Below, in pieces: positions 11,320-22,143 of a stretch of DNA of 64,000 bases; position 1 is the stretch's first letter, and each line of letters opens with the position of its first letter. The translations under genes and the position numbers were made by a program. The DNA comes from Siphonodentalium dalli (taxonomy: Eukaryota; Mollusca; Scaphopoda; Gadilida; Siphonodentaliidae): contig CP136061.1 in assembly GCA_032622095.1 (NCBI GenBank), positions 235,307,815 to 235,371,814 of the forward strand, given 5' to 3'. The notes beneath the pieces are model-generated. The model was not told where the DNA came from, ran no database searches, and saw only the letters and a program-made list of their open reading frames with translations.

Positions 11320-12356
11320 ACACGATAAATGAAGTCTGATTGAGCCCTAAGTTGTCCCTTTCCCGGTTGATACCATATAAATATTTCTGAGTAAGCAGTG
11401 GAATGCCCACAAATGACAGAGAATACTGGCATCACCGCCCTGAATCCTGATTAAATGCCAGACACACTATCAAAGGAAGACAGACCTGTGTGTTGTTAGT
11501 AGTGTTGAAATGATTAGGGGTTTTCAGAAGTTGATTGTCGACAGGAGAATTCGACCACAAGTCGATTAGTGGAACCCTATCTCCTGGGGACATGATTGAC
11601 AATGGAACGTTCCGGGTCTATGCTTTGTATTAAGCAACTACTTGAAAAAGATTCATAGAACTTGAGAAGGATCAGTGTAGTGAACTATATTACAATATAC
11701 AGCTAATTAAATAAAACATGCTGCAGCAGCTCACCAGCACAGAGTTGTCACCGCCTTTTGAGATAAACTAGGTCACTGCGCATGATCAATTGGACCCTCG
11801 ATCTGCACATGTTACACCTGTGGTAACACAAGGTAGCATTTCGGCATCATCAAAGAGTCATTACATGGAGTAATAACTGGATCTCTGAATAATAATGGTA
11901 CCTCTTTATTGAAGGTTGTTCATCTTTTTAAGTGATCTTTGCACATATATGATGTTTATGGCGATCGGTAGGCCATGTTGGGGATTTGTTTCAATTAATC
12001 GACTGGCGGATTTCAGTGGAACGTCAATCTACTTGAGAGATGCCTACATGTGCACGGAGGAATTTAGAATGAATATTTCAACCCCACACTCCAAATTGAC
12101 CATGCTGTCAATCAATATAGAAGACAAGCTGGTAGGAGGAGCCATCTTCATAAAATTGCTACATTGTAATATAATATTATGGTTTTTCATTCAAAGTCAA
12201 CAGGGCACCGATCACTGAATAACATTTTTATTTGTTACAAACTTGATGTATGTATAACTATGTGGATGAAAGACTAATTAAAGTCATCGAAGCCAGAAGA
12301 ATCAAGTCCTGGTATTCTTCAGCATTGAACAACAAACAGTGTTTATTGTTGGTTTA
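11320..12356. other. Intergenic, nothing recognised
   Basis: AT-rich sequence between the GGAC element and the Helitron array. The open frame at 11916-12218 has no recognisable domain or splice context and is not annotated as a gene. Confidence 0.5.
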
Positions 12357-12986
12357 TCTCATATATATTTTGAAGACCTCTGTTTGTTTGTTTGTCTGTA
12401 TGTCTGTATGTATGTCTGTCATTTATACAAATCTACGATTCTCGACCGATCGGGACCAAACTTGGTACGTGTGTGTAGTTTGACCAGGCGGTCGACGTTG
12501 TCGTATTGGCGAGCCTGTGCGGTGCCCGCTTCGCGCATGCGCAGACGAGATCTCGGAAACGGGTGGAGCTATCGACTTGAAATTTGGTATGTGAATGTAT
12601 CTTGCCCCAGATACGAATTTTATCGGGTGGCCGAGCCCGTGCGACGCAAGCTTCGCACATGCGCAGACGAGATCTCGGAAACGGGTGGAGCTATCGACTT
12701 TAAATTTGCTATGTGAATGTATCTTGCCCCGGATACGAATTTTATCGGGTTGCCGAGCCCGTGCGACGCCAGCTTCGCGCAGACCAGATCTCGGAAACGG
12801 ATGGAGCTATCGACTTGAAATTTGGTATGTGAATGTATCTTGCCCCGGATACGAATTTTATCGGGTCGCCGAGCACGTGCGAAGCCAGCTTCGCGCATGC
12901 GCAGACCAGATCTCGGAAACGGGTAGAGCTATCGATTTGAAATTTGGTTTTTGAATAGCCCGGACAATGTCGGGCTCATCGGCTAG
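12357..12986 (+). mobile_element. Helitron-like unit 1, family A (630 bp)
   Basis: 5' end TCTCATATATATTTTGAAG, then a (TGTT/TGTC) tract, a unique lead of about 100 bp (CTCGACCGATCGGGACCAAA), four 122-bp core repeats, and the 3' hairpin GCCCGGACAATGTCGGGC followed by TCATCGGCTAG. The left flank is A|T. Confidence 0.8.
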
Positions 12987-13589
12987 TCTATCTATTATAT
13001 ATTTTGGAAGATCTGTGTGTCTGTGTGTGTGTGTGTCTGTCTGTTTCCAATGGACTCGAAAACGGCCGAGCCAATTTCGATGAAACTTGCTATGTGGGGG
13101 TATTTTCGGCCGGGGAGTGACATAGGCCTATTAATCTGCCCGTGCGACGTGACCTTGACCTTGAAATTGGGTCATTTCAAGGTCAAATGCATGAATATCA
13201 CGGTGAAACTTGGTATGTGGGGGTATTTTCGGCCGGGGAGTCTCATAAGCCTATTCATTTGCCTGTGCGACGTGACCTTGAAATCGGGTCAATTCAAGGT
13301 CAAATCGCGAATTTTGATGGGATTTCGACGAAATTTGATACATAGGGTTACTTTTGTCCACTGGGTGTTTTGGACGGGTCGAGTCGTGTCCCCGACCTAA
13401 CCTCGACCTTCAAAATGATCAATTCAAGGTCAAATCGGGTAAAACAGGATGGATTTCGACGGGTACTTTTGTCGGGTACTTTTGTCCGGGCAGTGTTTTG
13501 GACGGGTCAAATCGTTACCCCAACTGACCTTCACCTTCAAAATGGTCAATTCGAGGTCAAAGCCCGGACGAAGTCGGGTCACCTTCTAG
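12987..13589 (+). mobile_element. Helitron-like unit 2, family B (603 bp)
   Basis: 5' end TCTATCTATTATATATTTTG and a GTGT/TCTG tract; the body is different from family A, built of segments such as GGACTCGAAAACGGCCGAGC and repeated TCAAGGTCA and TGACCTTGA motifs. 3' hairpin GCCCGGACGAAGTCGGGT then CACCTTCTAG. The 3' hairpin and 5' tip are shared with family A, the body is not. Confidence 0.78.
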
Positions 13590-13615
13590 TCTATCTCATA
13601 TATATTTTGAAGACC

Positions 13616-13649
<34 letters not shown>

Positions 13650-14221
13650 ATTAATACAAATCTACAATTCTCGACCGATCGGGACGAAACTTGGTACGTG
13701 TGTGTAGTTTGACCAGGCGGTGGTCGTTGTCGTATTGGCGAGCCCGTGCGACGCCCGTGCAGCGCATGCGCAGACGAGATCTCGGAAACGGGTGGAGCTA
13801 TTGACTTGAAATTTGCTATGTGAATGTATCTTGCCCCGGATACAAATTTTATCGGGTCGCCGAGCCCGTGCGACGCCAGCTTCGCGCATGCGCAGACGAG
13901 ATCTCGGAAACGGGTGGAGCTATCGACTTGAAATTTGGTATGTGAATGTATCTTGCCCCGGATACGAATTTTATCAGGTCGCCGAGCCCGTGCGACGCCA
14001 GCTTCGCGCATTCTCAGACGAGATCTCGGAAACGGGTAGAGCTATCGACTTGAAATTTGCTATGTGAATGTATCCTGCCCCGGATACGAATTTTATCGGG
14101 TCGCCGAGCCCGTGCGACGCCAGCTTCGCGCATGCGCAGACCAGATCTCGGAAACGGGTGGAGCTATCGACTTGAAATTTGGTTTTTGAATAGCCCGGAC
14201 AACGTCGGGCTCATCGGCTAG
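13590..14221 (+). mobile_element. Helitron-like unit 3, family A (632 bp)
   Basis: Same layout as unit 1 with a clean run of TCTG microsatellite (13617-13649) and four 122-bp core repeats; 3' hairpin GCCCGGACAACGTCGGGC and CTAG. Confidence 0.8.
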
Positions 14222-15145
14222 TCTCATATATATTTTGAAGACCTCTGTCTGTTTGTCTGTCTGTTTGTTTGTCTGTCTGTCATTTATACAAATCTACAAT
14301 TCTCGACCGATCGGGACGAAACTTGGTACGTGTGTGTAGTTTGACCAGGCGGTCGTCGTTGTCGTATTGGCGAGCCCGTGCGACGCCCGTGCAGCGCATG
14401 GGCAGACGAGATCTCGGAAACGGGTGGAGCTATCGACTTGAAATTTGCTATGTGAATGTATCTTCCCCCGGATACGAATTTTATCGGGTCGCCGAGCCCG
14501 TGCGACGCCAGATTCGCAGACCAGATCTCGGAAATGGGTGGAGCTATCGACTTGAAATTTGGTATGTGAATGTATCTTGCCCCGGATACGAATTTTATCG
14601 GGTCGCCGAGCCCGTGCGACGCCAGCTTCACGCATGCGCAGACCAGATCTCGGAAACGGGTGGAGCTATCGACTTGAAATTTGGTATGTGAATGTATCTT
14701 GCCCCGGATACGAATTTTATCGGGTCGCCGAGCCCGTGCGATGCCAGCTTCGCGCATGCGCAGACGAGATCTCGGAAACGGGTGGAGCTATCGACTTGAA
14801 ATTTGGTATGTGAATGTATCTTGCCCCGGATACGAATTTTATCGGGTCGCCGAGCCCGTGCGATGCCAGCTTCGCGCATTCGCAGACCAGATCTCGGAAA
14901 CGGGTGGAGCTATCGACTTGAAATTTGGTATGTGAATGTATCTTGCCCCGGATACGAATTTTATCGGGTCGCCGAGCCCGTGCGATGCCAGCTTCGCGCA
15001 TGCGCAGACCAGATCTCGGAAACGGGTAGAGCTATCGACTTGAAATTTGGTTTTTGAATAGCCCGGACAACGTCGGGCTGGGTAGAGCTATCGACTTCAA
15101 ATTTGGTTTTTGGATAGCCCGGACAACGTCGGGCTCATCGGCTAG
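14222..15145 (+). mobile_element. Helitron-like unit 4, family A, expanded (924 bp)
   Basis: Six core repeats plus a partial seventh, the longest family A unit here. The terminal hairpin occurs twice (15060-15079 and 15116-15135), separated by a short copy of the last core segment, as if a second 3' end had been added behind the first. Confidence 0.8.
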
Positions 15146-16097
15146 TACTATATATTTTGAGACTTCCGTATATATATGTGTGTACTTTATAGAATTGAAA
15201 ACGGCTGGCTCGATTGAGTTCAAACTTCCCAACTAAGGGTAAAAACCCACGGACACCGTAGTTGTCGCATTTCGGAGAAGCTCTGAGCACCCTTTCTCCA
15301 CTCCCAATCATCAAAATCACCGCAATCGGCACCGCGGTGGTTAATCAAGTCATAATTTAATGAGCGTTTGTTTTTGACGCATCGCTATAAAGAGCGTTTG
15401 TTTACCATTCAACGTTATTAGCATCTGCAGAGAGATATACGGGAAATACTTTTGAGTGGTTTCCTATGCGGGGAGATTTATTGGATGCCATAGTACTCTT
15501 ACAACAATTCTGCAATATAATTGTCTCAAAGTGTTCAGCATCATTGTTATAGTATGTATGACACTTAGGTCAGGGCTTAGGGGGGGGGGGGTAGTTAGTG
15601 TGGATATAGGCATAAATCCTGGTTACAAACCAACACTTACAATTTCGTCTTTTACATCAGATACCAACACCTCGACCGATCGGGACGAAACTTGGTACAT
15701 GTGTGTAGTTTGACCAGGTTGTCGTCGTTGTCGTATTGACGAGCCCGTGCGACGCCCGTGCAGCGCATGAGCAGACGAGATCTCGGAAACGGGTGGAGCT
15801 ATCGACTTGAAATTTGGTATGTGAATGTATCTTGCCCCGGATACGAATTTTATCGGGTCGCCGAGCCTGTGCGACAGCAAGCTTCGCGCATGCGCAGACC
15901 AGATCTCGTAAACGGGTGGAGCTATCGACTTGAAATTTGGTTTTTGAATAGCCCGGACAACGTCGGGCTCATCGTGTCTCCTCACGTTTTCCGTTCTGTA
16001 TTCTGACCATTCAGTTCAATTGACGAATCAATCATTAAAACTTTTTTAAAATGTCATGTTTCTGACGAACGCCGCCGGTGGCGGGCTAACCTGCTAG
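15146..16097 (+). mobile_element. Helitron-like unit 5, family D, with captured sequence
   Basis: Begins TACTATATATTTTGAGACTT directly after CTAG and ends with a different hairpin (GCCGCCGGTGGCGGGC) plus TAACCTGCTAG at 16097. The interior contains an open stretch of about 70 codons at 15456-15670 and, from about 15671 to 15974, a 5'-truncated family A fragment lacking its final CTAG. Pairing of these two ends as one element is inferred from position. Family D starts with TA rather than TC. Confidence 0.6.
15456..15670 (+). pseudogene. Open stretch with 2A-like remnant, in Helitron D
   Basis: About 70 codons with a hydrophobic segment (LKVFSIIVIVCMTL) followed by VVSVDIGINPGYKP. The pattern D-I-x-x-N-P-G resembles 2A-like sequences found near the N-terminus of many molluscan and echinoderm LINE and Helitron proteins, but Glu and the final Pro of the canonical motif are changed. 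The frame runs straight into family A repeat sequence. It is probably a fragment of a mobile-element protein; weak call. Confidence 0.3.
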
Positions 16098-16650
16098 TCT
16101 CATATATATTTTGAAGACCTCTGTCTGTTTGTTTGTCTGTATGTTTGTCTGTCATTAATACAAATCTACGATTCTCGACCGATCGGGACGAAACTTGGTA
16201 CGTGCGTGTAGTTTGACCAGGCGGTCGACATTGTTGTATTGGCGAGCCTGTGCGGCGCCCGCTTCGCGCATGTGCAGACAAGATCTCGGAAACGGGTGGA
16301 GCTATCGACTTGAAATTTGCTATGTGAATGTATCTTGCCCCGGATACGAATTTTATAGGGTCGCCGAGCCCGTGCGACGCCAGCTTCGCGCATGCGCAGA
16401 CGAGATCTCGGAAACGGGTGGAGCTATCGACTTGAAATTTGGTATGTGAATGTATCTTGCCCCGGATACGAATTTTATCGGGTCGCCGAGCCCGTGCGAC
16501 GCCAGCTTCGCGCATGCGCAGACCAGATCTCGGAAACGGGTAGAGCTATCGACTTGAAATTTGGTTTTTGAATAGCCCGGACAACGTCGGGCTCATCGAC
16601 TTGAAATTTGGTTTTTGAATAGCCCGGACAACGTCGGGCTCATCGGCTAG
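16098..16650 (+). mobile_element. Helitron-like unit 6, family A (553 bp)
   Basis: Three core repeats and, as in unit 4, a duplicated 3' end: the hairpin with TCATCG appears at about 16574-16599 and again at 16622-16647 before CTAG. Confidence 0.8.
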
Positions 16651-17279
16651 TCTCATATATATTTTGAAGACCTCTGTCTGTCTGTTTGTTTGTTTGTCTG
16701 TCTGTCATTAATAAAAATCTACGATTCTCGACCGATCGGGACGAAACTTGGTACGTGTGTGTAGTTTGACCAGGCAGTGGACGTTGTCGTATTGGCGAGC
16801 CCGTGCAGCGCCCGTGCAGCGCATGCGCAGACAAGATCTCGGAAACGGGTGGAGCTATTGACTTGAAATTTGCTATGTGAATGTATCTTGCCCCCGGATA
16901 CAAATTTTATCGGGTCGCCGAGCCCGTGCGACACCAGCTTCGCGCATGCGCAAACGAGATCTCGGAAACGGGTGGAGCTATCGACTTGAAATTTGGTATG
17001 TGAATGTATCTTGCCCCGGATACGAATTTTATCGGGTCGCCGAGCCCGTGCGACGCCAGCTTCGCGCATGCGCAGACGAGATCTGGGAAACGGGTGGAGC
17101 TATCAACTTGAAATTTGGTATGTGAATGTATCTTGCACCGGATACGAATTTTATCGGGTCGCCGAGCCCGTGCGACGCCAGCTTCGCGCATGCGCAGACC
17201 AGATCTCGGAAACGGGTGGAGCTATCGACTTGAAATTTGGTTTTTGAATAGCCCGGACAACGTCGGGCTCATCGGCTAG
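16651..17279 (+). mobile_element. Helitron-like unit 7, family A (629 bp)
   Basis: Standard layout: TCTG/TTTG tract, lead, four core repeats, hairpin and CTAG. Core repeat differences (for example GATCTGGGAAACGG near 17083) show independent decay. Confidence 0.8.
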
Positions 17280-17846
17280 TCTCATATATATTTTGAAGAC
17301 CTCTGTTTGTATGTTTGTATGTTTGTATGTATGTTTGTCTGTCTGTCATTTATACAAATCTACGATTCTCGACCGATCGGGACGAAACTTGGTACGTGTG
17401 TGTAGTTTGACCAGGCGGTGGACGTTGTCGTATTGGCGAGCCCGTGCGGCGCCCGCTTCACGCATGCGCAGACGAGATCTCGGAAACGGGTGGAGCTATC
17501 GACTTGAAATTTGCTATGTGGATGTATCTTGCCTCGGATACGAATTTTATCGGGTCGCCGAGCCCGTGCGACGCCAGCTTCGGGCATGCGCAGACGAGAT
17601 CTCGGAAACGGGCGGAGCTATCGACTTGAAATTTGGTATGTGAATGTATCTTGCCCCGGATACAAATTTTATTGGGTCGCCGAGCCCGTGCGACGCCAGC
17701 TTCGCGCAAGCGCAGACGAGATCTCGGAAACGGGTGGAGCTATCGACTTGAAATGCATGCGAAGACCAGATCTCGGAAACGGGTGGAGCTATCGACTTGA
17801 AATTTGGTTTTTGAATAGCCCAGACAATGTCGGGCTCATCGGCTAG
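17280..17846 (+). mobile_element. Helitron-like unit 8, family A (567 bp)
   Basis: TGTATGTT/TGTC tract, lead, three full core repeats and a fourth fused by an internal deletion near 17755-17765; hairpin reads GCCCAGACAATGTCGGGC, one stem mismatch, then CTAG. Confidence 0.8.
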
Positions 17847-18367
17847 TCTATTATATATTTTGGGAAATCTGTGTGTGTGTGAGGGTGAGTGTGTGTGTGT
17901 GTTCGCGATGGACTCGAAAACGGCCGAGCCGATTTCGATGAAACTTGGTGCGTGGGGGTACTTTCGGCCGTGGAGTGGCATGGGCCTATTAATTTGCCCG
18001 TGCAACATGACCTTGACCTTGAAATCGGGTCATTTCAAGGTCGAACGCACGAGTATCACGGGATTTCGATGAAAATTAGTGTCTGGGGATACTTTCGTAT
18101 GGGGAGTGTCATGAGCCTATTAGTTTGCCCGTGCAACGTGACCTTGAAATCGGGTCAATTCAAGGTCAAATCGCGAATTTTGATGGGATTACGACAAAAT
18201 TTTATACGTGGGGTTACTTTTTCCACTGAGTGTTTTGGACGGGTCAAATCGCGACCCCGACCTGACCTTGACCTTCAAAATGATCAATTCAAGGTCAAAT
18301 CGGGTAAAACCGGATGGATTTCGACGGGTACTTTTGTCCGGGCAGTGTTTTGGACGGGTCAAATCGT
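17847..18367 (+). mobile_element. Helitron-like unit 9, family B, 3'-truncated
   Basis: Parallel to unit 2 from TCTATTATATATTTTGGG up to GGACGGGTCAAATCGT, then diverges into TTTTTTTCAATTG. The hairpin and CTAG are missing, so this copy lost its 3' end or the array was broken here. Confidence 0.75.
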
Positions 18368-19300
18368 ATTTTTTTCAATTGTTCCAGGCGGAAACTGTAT
18401 GTAAAGAGTTTTCTCCCATGCGCTATACACAAATGTCTACCGGAAATAGTACAGGGATGCAAAGGAACACAAGCTTGATATTGTGACCCCAAATTGGCGA
18501 GTTTCGTGATAATGACCCTAATACTGACATTTTGTCAATGGCATTTAGTAATGTTAAAGATTGTCTGTCTCTCCCGGGCCACAATTACAACAACAACATA
18601 ATTTTTTATACAAGGCGGGAGGGGGGCTTGAGAAATTTTTTGGGATTTACAGCTAGGAGTTACCGTTAAAATCTCGAGATTAACGGGGTCTTTACGTGGT
18701 GTTATATGTCATATGATGCTGACAAGTTCATTTAATGACAAAATTACGATTAGCCATGCGTCGACAGATAAGTAGAACCATTGATGATTGAGCATCCTAC
18801 GTCTGATAATAGAAATAACTCTGGACATGTAATTAAAAATGTAAACGGTCAAGTAAGGTAACGAAAGAAACCAACATCGTTTGACGTGAGTGCTTGGTGT
18901 GAAGTAGCACTGCAATTCTGCAATTTCAGGAACATACATGCATGTGTGCATTGATATTACTATAAATTATAATAAGACATGCATTCACTCACCGGCCCAT
19001 CGGGAATTTACCCGGTCTCCCGATCGGCCAGTCCGCCTCTGGGGAGAGCATACATACAAACTGGATTGTTATTTGTTATTTGGCTGTTTGGAAATTGGGG
19101 TGTATTTGTAAAAAAAAATTTAATGAAATGTGTTTTTAGGTACTTATGATATTTAATATTTATCACTAGTTTCTATGCGAAGCTTACATATATGACTATA
19201 TATACCTTACTACTTAGACGGGTAGGCTATTACTATTAAATCACAGAATAACGATCTTCAAGATTCTAACCACTGACTGACGGACCTGGCCTGATTTTGT
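18368..19300. other. Intergenic, nothing recognised
   Basis: Flank of the Helitron array. A short frame downstream of the array break (about 18400-18690) may belong to a degraded mobile element but has no motif I can name. Nothing else is visible. Confidence 0.4.
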
Positions 19301-19302
19301 GG

Positions 19303-19618
19303 TTGGCGATTATCGCAATACGATAGGGGAACACTCCGACGTTCGTACTCAGATATCACCAATTTTTGTACCTAGCTTGCCTGTCCTAGATTTCACGGGA
19401 AAATGGCTAATTTGATTCTATTTGTTGTTATATATATATATTTATCACCCCATTTATTATTCCTTTTCATAAAAATAAAATAAAACAAGCCGAAGATATG
19501 TTTAAACAAAATTTAAGCATGAAATTGCGATGTTATCAGGGTACGTTATACTTATGATAGTTACGTTACGCAGACGGTGTTCCCCTATCAGGCTATCGTA
19601 TTGCGATAGTCGCCAAAT
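19303..19618. mobile_element. Miniature element with inverted termini
   Basis: Left arm TTGGCGATTATCGCAATACG and right arm CGTATTGCGATAGTCGCCAA are near-perfect reverse complements; the next inward block GGGGAACAC/GTGTTCCCC also pairs. About 316 bp, AT-rich inside, no coding capacity. Superfamily not assigned. Confidence 0.65.
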
Positions 19619-19896
19619 ATATGGTACGAAACGACCATGGTACCAATTTGTAGGGACTTTCCCAAGGAAGTTGATATTTCATACCATGATCGTTCCGTAC
19701 CAGTATGTTACATGAATTAAACTAGGGCTGGATGGGTCATTGTCGCCACATTTTGGTGTTTTGGGTACCCAGCTTATTTTTATGTTATAGAAATTATCAT
19801 ATTATTTTTCCGATAAATGTTAGTTTATGAAATGTTTATAGGCATAGTACCTGCTGTTGGACCATCGTTATTTCCTGGTATGACCTACACACCTGC

Positions 19897-20487
19897 TTAA
19901 AGGGGTACTGTACGCCATTTTCATTAAATTTCCGGTGACAACAACGATCTAATATCGATAATATATAGAAACATAAGTAATTTGAGTCGAAGATGTATTC
20001 TGTAAACGCTCAGGTTAATAGGCTATCTTAAAATTTAATAATTTAAAAGTTAATAATTTGATATAAATTGAATTTATGACTGGAGCCATAAAATGGCGTC
20101 AATTAAATTACGAATTTGCGTAATCAAATAAAGTAAATGAGGGATACTGGCTTGTTAAACCGATCGCACACACGATCGCTTAAAATATTATGATGATACG
20201 GGGAGAACACTCAAGCCACTCACTGACTAGCGACGATACAATAACTTAAATGATTATATGGGACTAGTATGCCTATAATATAACTTTTATTTGATTCATT
20301 TGGTTGAAAACTGTACAAAAATTACTCGACAACGACAATTTGTATTTTTGCATTCCGGTAAATTTGTCATCCGTAACACTACTTCGTACTCAACAGACTT
20401 TCAAATAATGAAAAAAGTGTTACCTTATTCTCAGACTCGGAGACTATAGAAACCAACAACAACATTTGGCGTACAGTACCCCTTTAA
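19897..20487. mobile_element. TTAA-flanked miniature element, 591 bp
   Basis: Starts TTAAAGGGGTACTGTACGCC and ends with the reverse complement GGCGTACAGTACCCCTTTAA: at least 17 bp of inverted terminal repeat with TTAA on both sides. Noncoding. The TTAA target suggests piggyBac-like mobilisation but its terminus (AGGGG) differs from the CCCTTT families nearby. Confidence 0.75.
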
Positions 20488-20545
20488 GTTTTTGGATACC
20501 CTATATCAAACGTGTGCGATACGCAAAAGCACAGGTCCCCATAAC

Positions 20546-22143
20546 TATGGGAGGCCAAAATTCACATTTAATAATTAATTGCGCTTAAAGGTACTCAATC
20601 CGTAAAGAGGGTCCCCATCTCAACAGATTCCAACAACAACAATCCGATCAGAGGGTCCTATATTACTATTTCTTTGGCTTTGGGGTTAAAAAATATTTGA
20701 TTCGAGTCGAGGAACCCATCAAACAAAGCTCAGAGTTATTAGATATGGATTTTTGAAATTTGTTATGTTCTCGAGATGAGTACTAATAACTGCCGTAATC
20801 TGCTCTGGATGTGTACTCCAAATATATTCAAACAGACAAGGATGGATAACTCTAAAATCAAGTGGTAATTTTAACGCAATTTTGACTGAGTTCTGGGCCA
20901 GATAGTATTCCCGATAATGAAAAATAATAGATTTCTAAAATCGATATCTAACAAATCTGAGCTTTGATGGGTGACTTCCTCGACTCGAATCAAATATTTT
21001 TGACCCCCGAAGCCATTGAAATAGTAATTGAGAGGAGTTTTATCGGATTGAGTACCTTTAAGCGCAATCATTGCGCTTAAGCGCAATTATTTGCGCTTTT
21101 AAAAGCTTAATTATTTGCGCTTAAGCGCAATTCATGGTTATATGTATATAACTAAACACCCCTGGTGAATAAATAGGTTTATCCATAACTTAACCTTAAC
21201 TCATATTGACATATTGCCTCTTAGTTTCATTGATTTGGATGGGTAGGGAGCTAGCCCAACTTCTTTATCAAAATGGCTGACTCGCAATAGTATTACCTTC
21301 TGTTTTAGTTGGAGCGACTCGTGATCGCATTATATTATCTTCGGTATATATTAGTTGGGGCTACTTGCAATAGCATTTCTTTCTGTATTAGTCGGGGCGA
21401 CTTTTATTTTCTTCAATTTTCGAGTATACAGGCACACCATATGAGGGAATCAAGCCCTCGGTGACACCACAATTTACACTATATGACCATGGAAATACTA
21501 GTATAGATTTTTGCAAGAGATGCTGATTTAATAAAAAAAAAAATAGAGCTCGAGGACTGCATATGAGACACCAACTTGAAAGCTCCAGGAATGAGACACC
21601 AATGTTTTGGGACAGGGGTGCTGATAATATGAAAATAGGGTTTTTTCCCCCAGATTTAAGTCAATAAGTAAACCATATGAGGTAAGCAAGCCCTCATGCA
21701 GTGACACCACATGCATGCTATAGTATATGACCATAGTAATGGCCCAAATATGTGCAAAAATACATTAAAAAACATCATATAATAAATTACTAGAGTTCCG
21801 GGAAGGAGACATCAATTCTTTGGATATAGGGATGCTGATAATATGGATTATCATTGTTGAACACATACTCACAGTTGACTGTTGAGTACTCAGGCTAATT
21901 GAAATAGGTTAAAATTAGCCCAATGCTCTGATACACCAGGTCATGCCAATAGTTTATGGGTAGGTTAGATATATAGTAGTCACAATTACGCGCGCAATTC
22001 ATTACGCTTTAAAAGCGTAAATGCCCTATTTGTGCTTAAGCACAATATGTGGTATTTGCGCTTAAGCACAATTGATTGTGCTTAAGCGCAATCAATTGCG
22101 CTTAAGCGCAATTCATTATTAAATGTGAATTTGGCCTCCCATA
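20546..22143. mobile_element. 1.6-kb TA-flanked element with GGGAGGCCAA termini
   Basis: Left TATGGGAGGCCAAAATTCAC and right GTGAATTTGGCCTCCCATA are inverted repeats (one extra A at left) flanked by TA. Inside are many palindromes of the type TTGCGCTTAAGCGCAA at both ends, and an inverted pair of a 130-bp repeat (20640-20770 against 20920-21060, shared with 30980-31110). No transposase frame is visible, so non-autonomous. Confidence 0.7.

Larger units (their letters stand above)
12547..17830 (+). repeat. 122-bp core repeat of family A Helitrons
   Basis: Unit phrase GATCTCGGAAACGGGTGGAG, then ATCGACTTGAAATTTGGTAT and TTATCGGGTCGCCGAGCCCG. Copies per element run 4, 4, 6-7, 2 (fragment), 3, 4 and 3-4. 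Since 122 is not a multiple of 3, reading frames change from unit to unit and the many 60-160-codon frames here are artefacts. Confidence 0.9.
12357..18367 (+). mobile_element. Head-to-tail array of Helitron-like elements
   Basis: About nine units, each opening with T(C/A)...ATATATTTTG and closing with a GC-rich hairpin and CTAG, abut without spacer. Junctions lie at 12986/12987, 13589/13590, 14221/14222, 15145/15146, 16097/16098, 16650/16651, 17279/17280 and 17846/17847. The left host junction is A|TC, as expected for Helitrons, which insert between A and T. The last unit is cut short at about 18367. None encodes Rep or helicase, so all are non-autonomous. Orientation is assigned from the hairpin-CTAG 3' end. 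Confidence 0.8.

Noticed and set aside
11916-12218. 100-codon plus-strand frame before the Helitron array
   Set aside because: No domain or coding signature; length is within chance for this composition.
12547-17830. Regular repeats that could be taken for a CRISPR array
   Set aside because: Units are 122 bp, contiguous, with no short direct repeat and variable spacer pattern, no cas genes, and the genome is eukaryotic with introns.
12339-18072. Many 60-170-codon open frames rich in REAGVARARRPDKIRIRGK or GNGWSYRLEIWYVNVSCPG
   Set aside because: They occur in several frames of both strands of the 122-bp Helitron core repeat. The unit length is not a multiple of three, so no single protein could be maintained.
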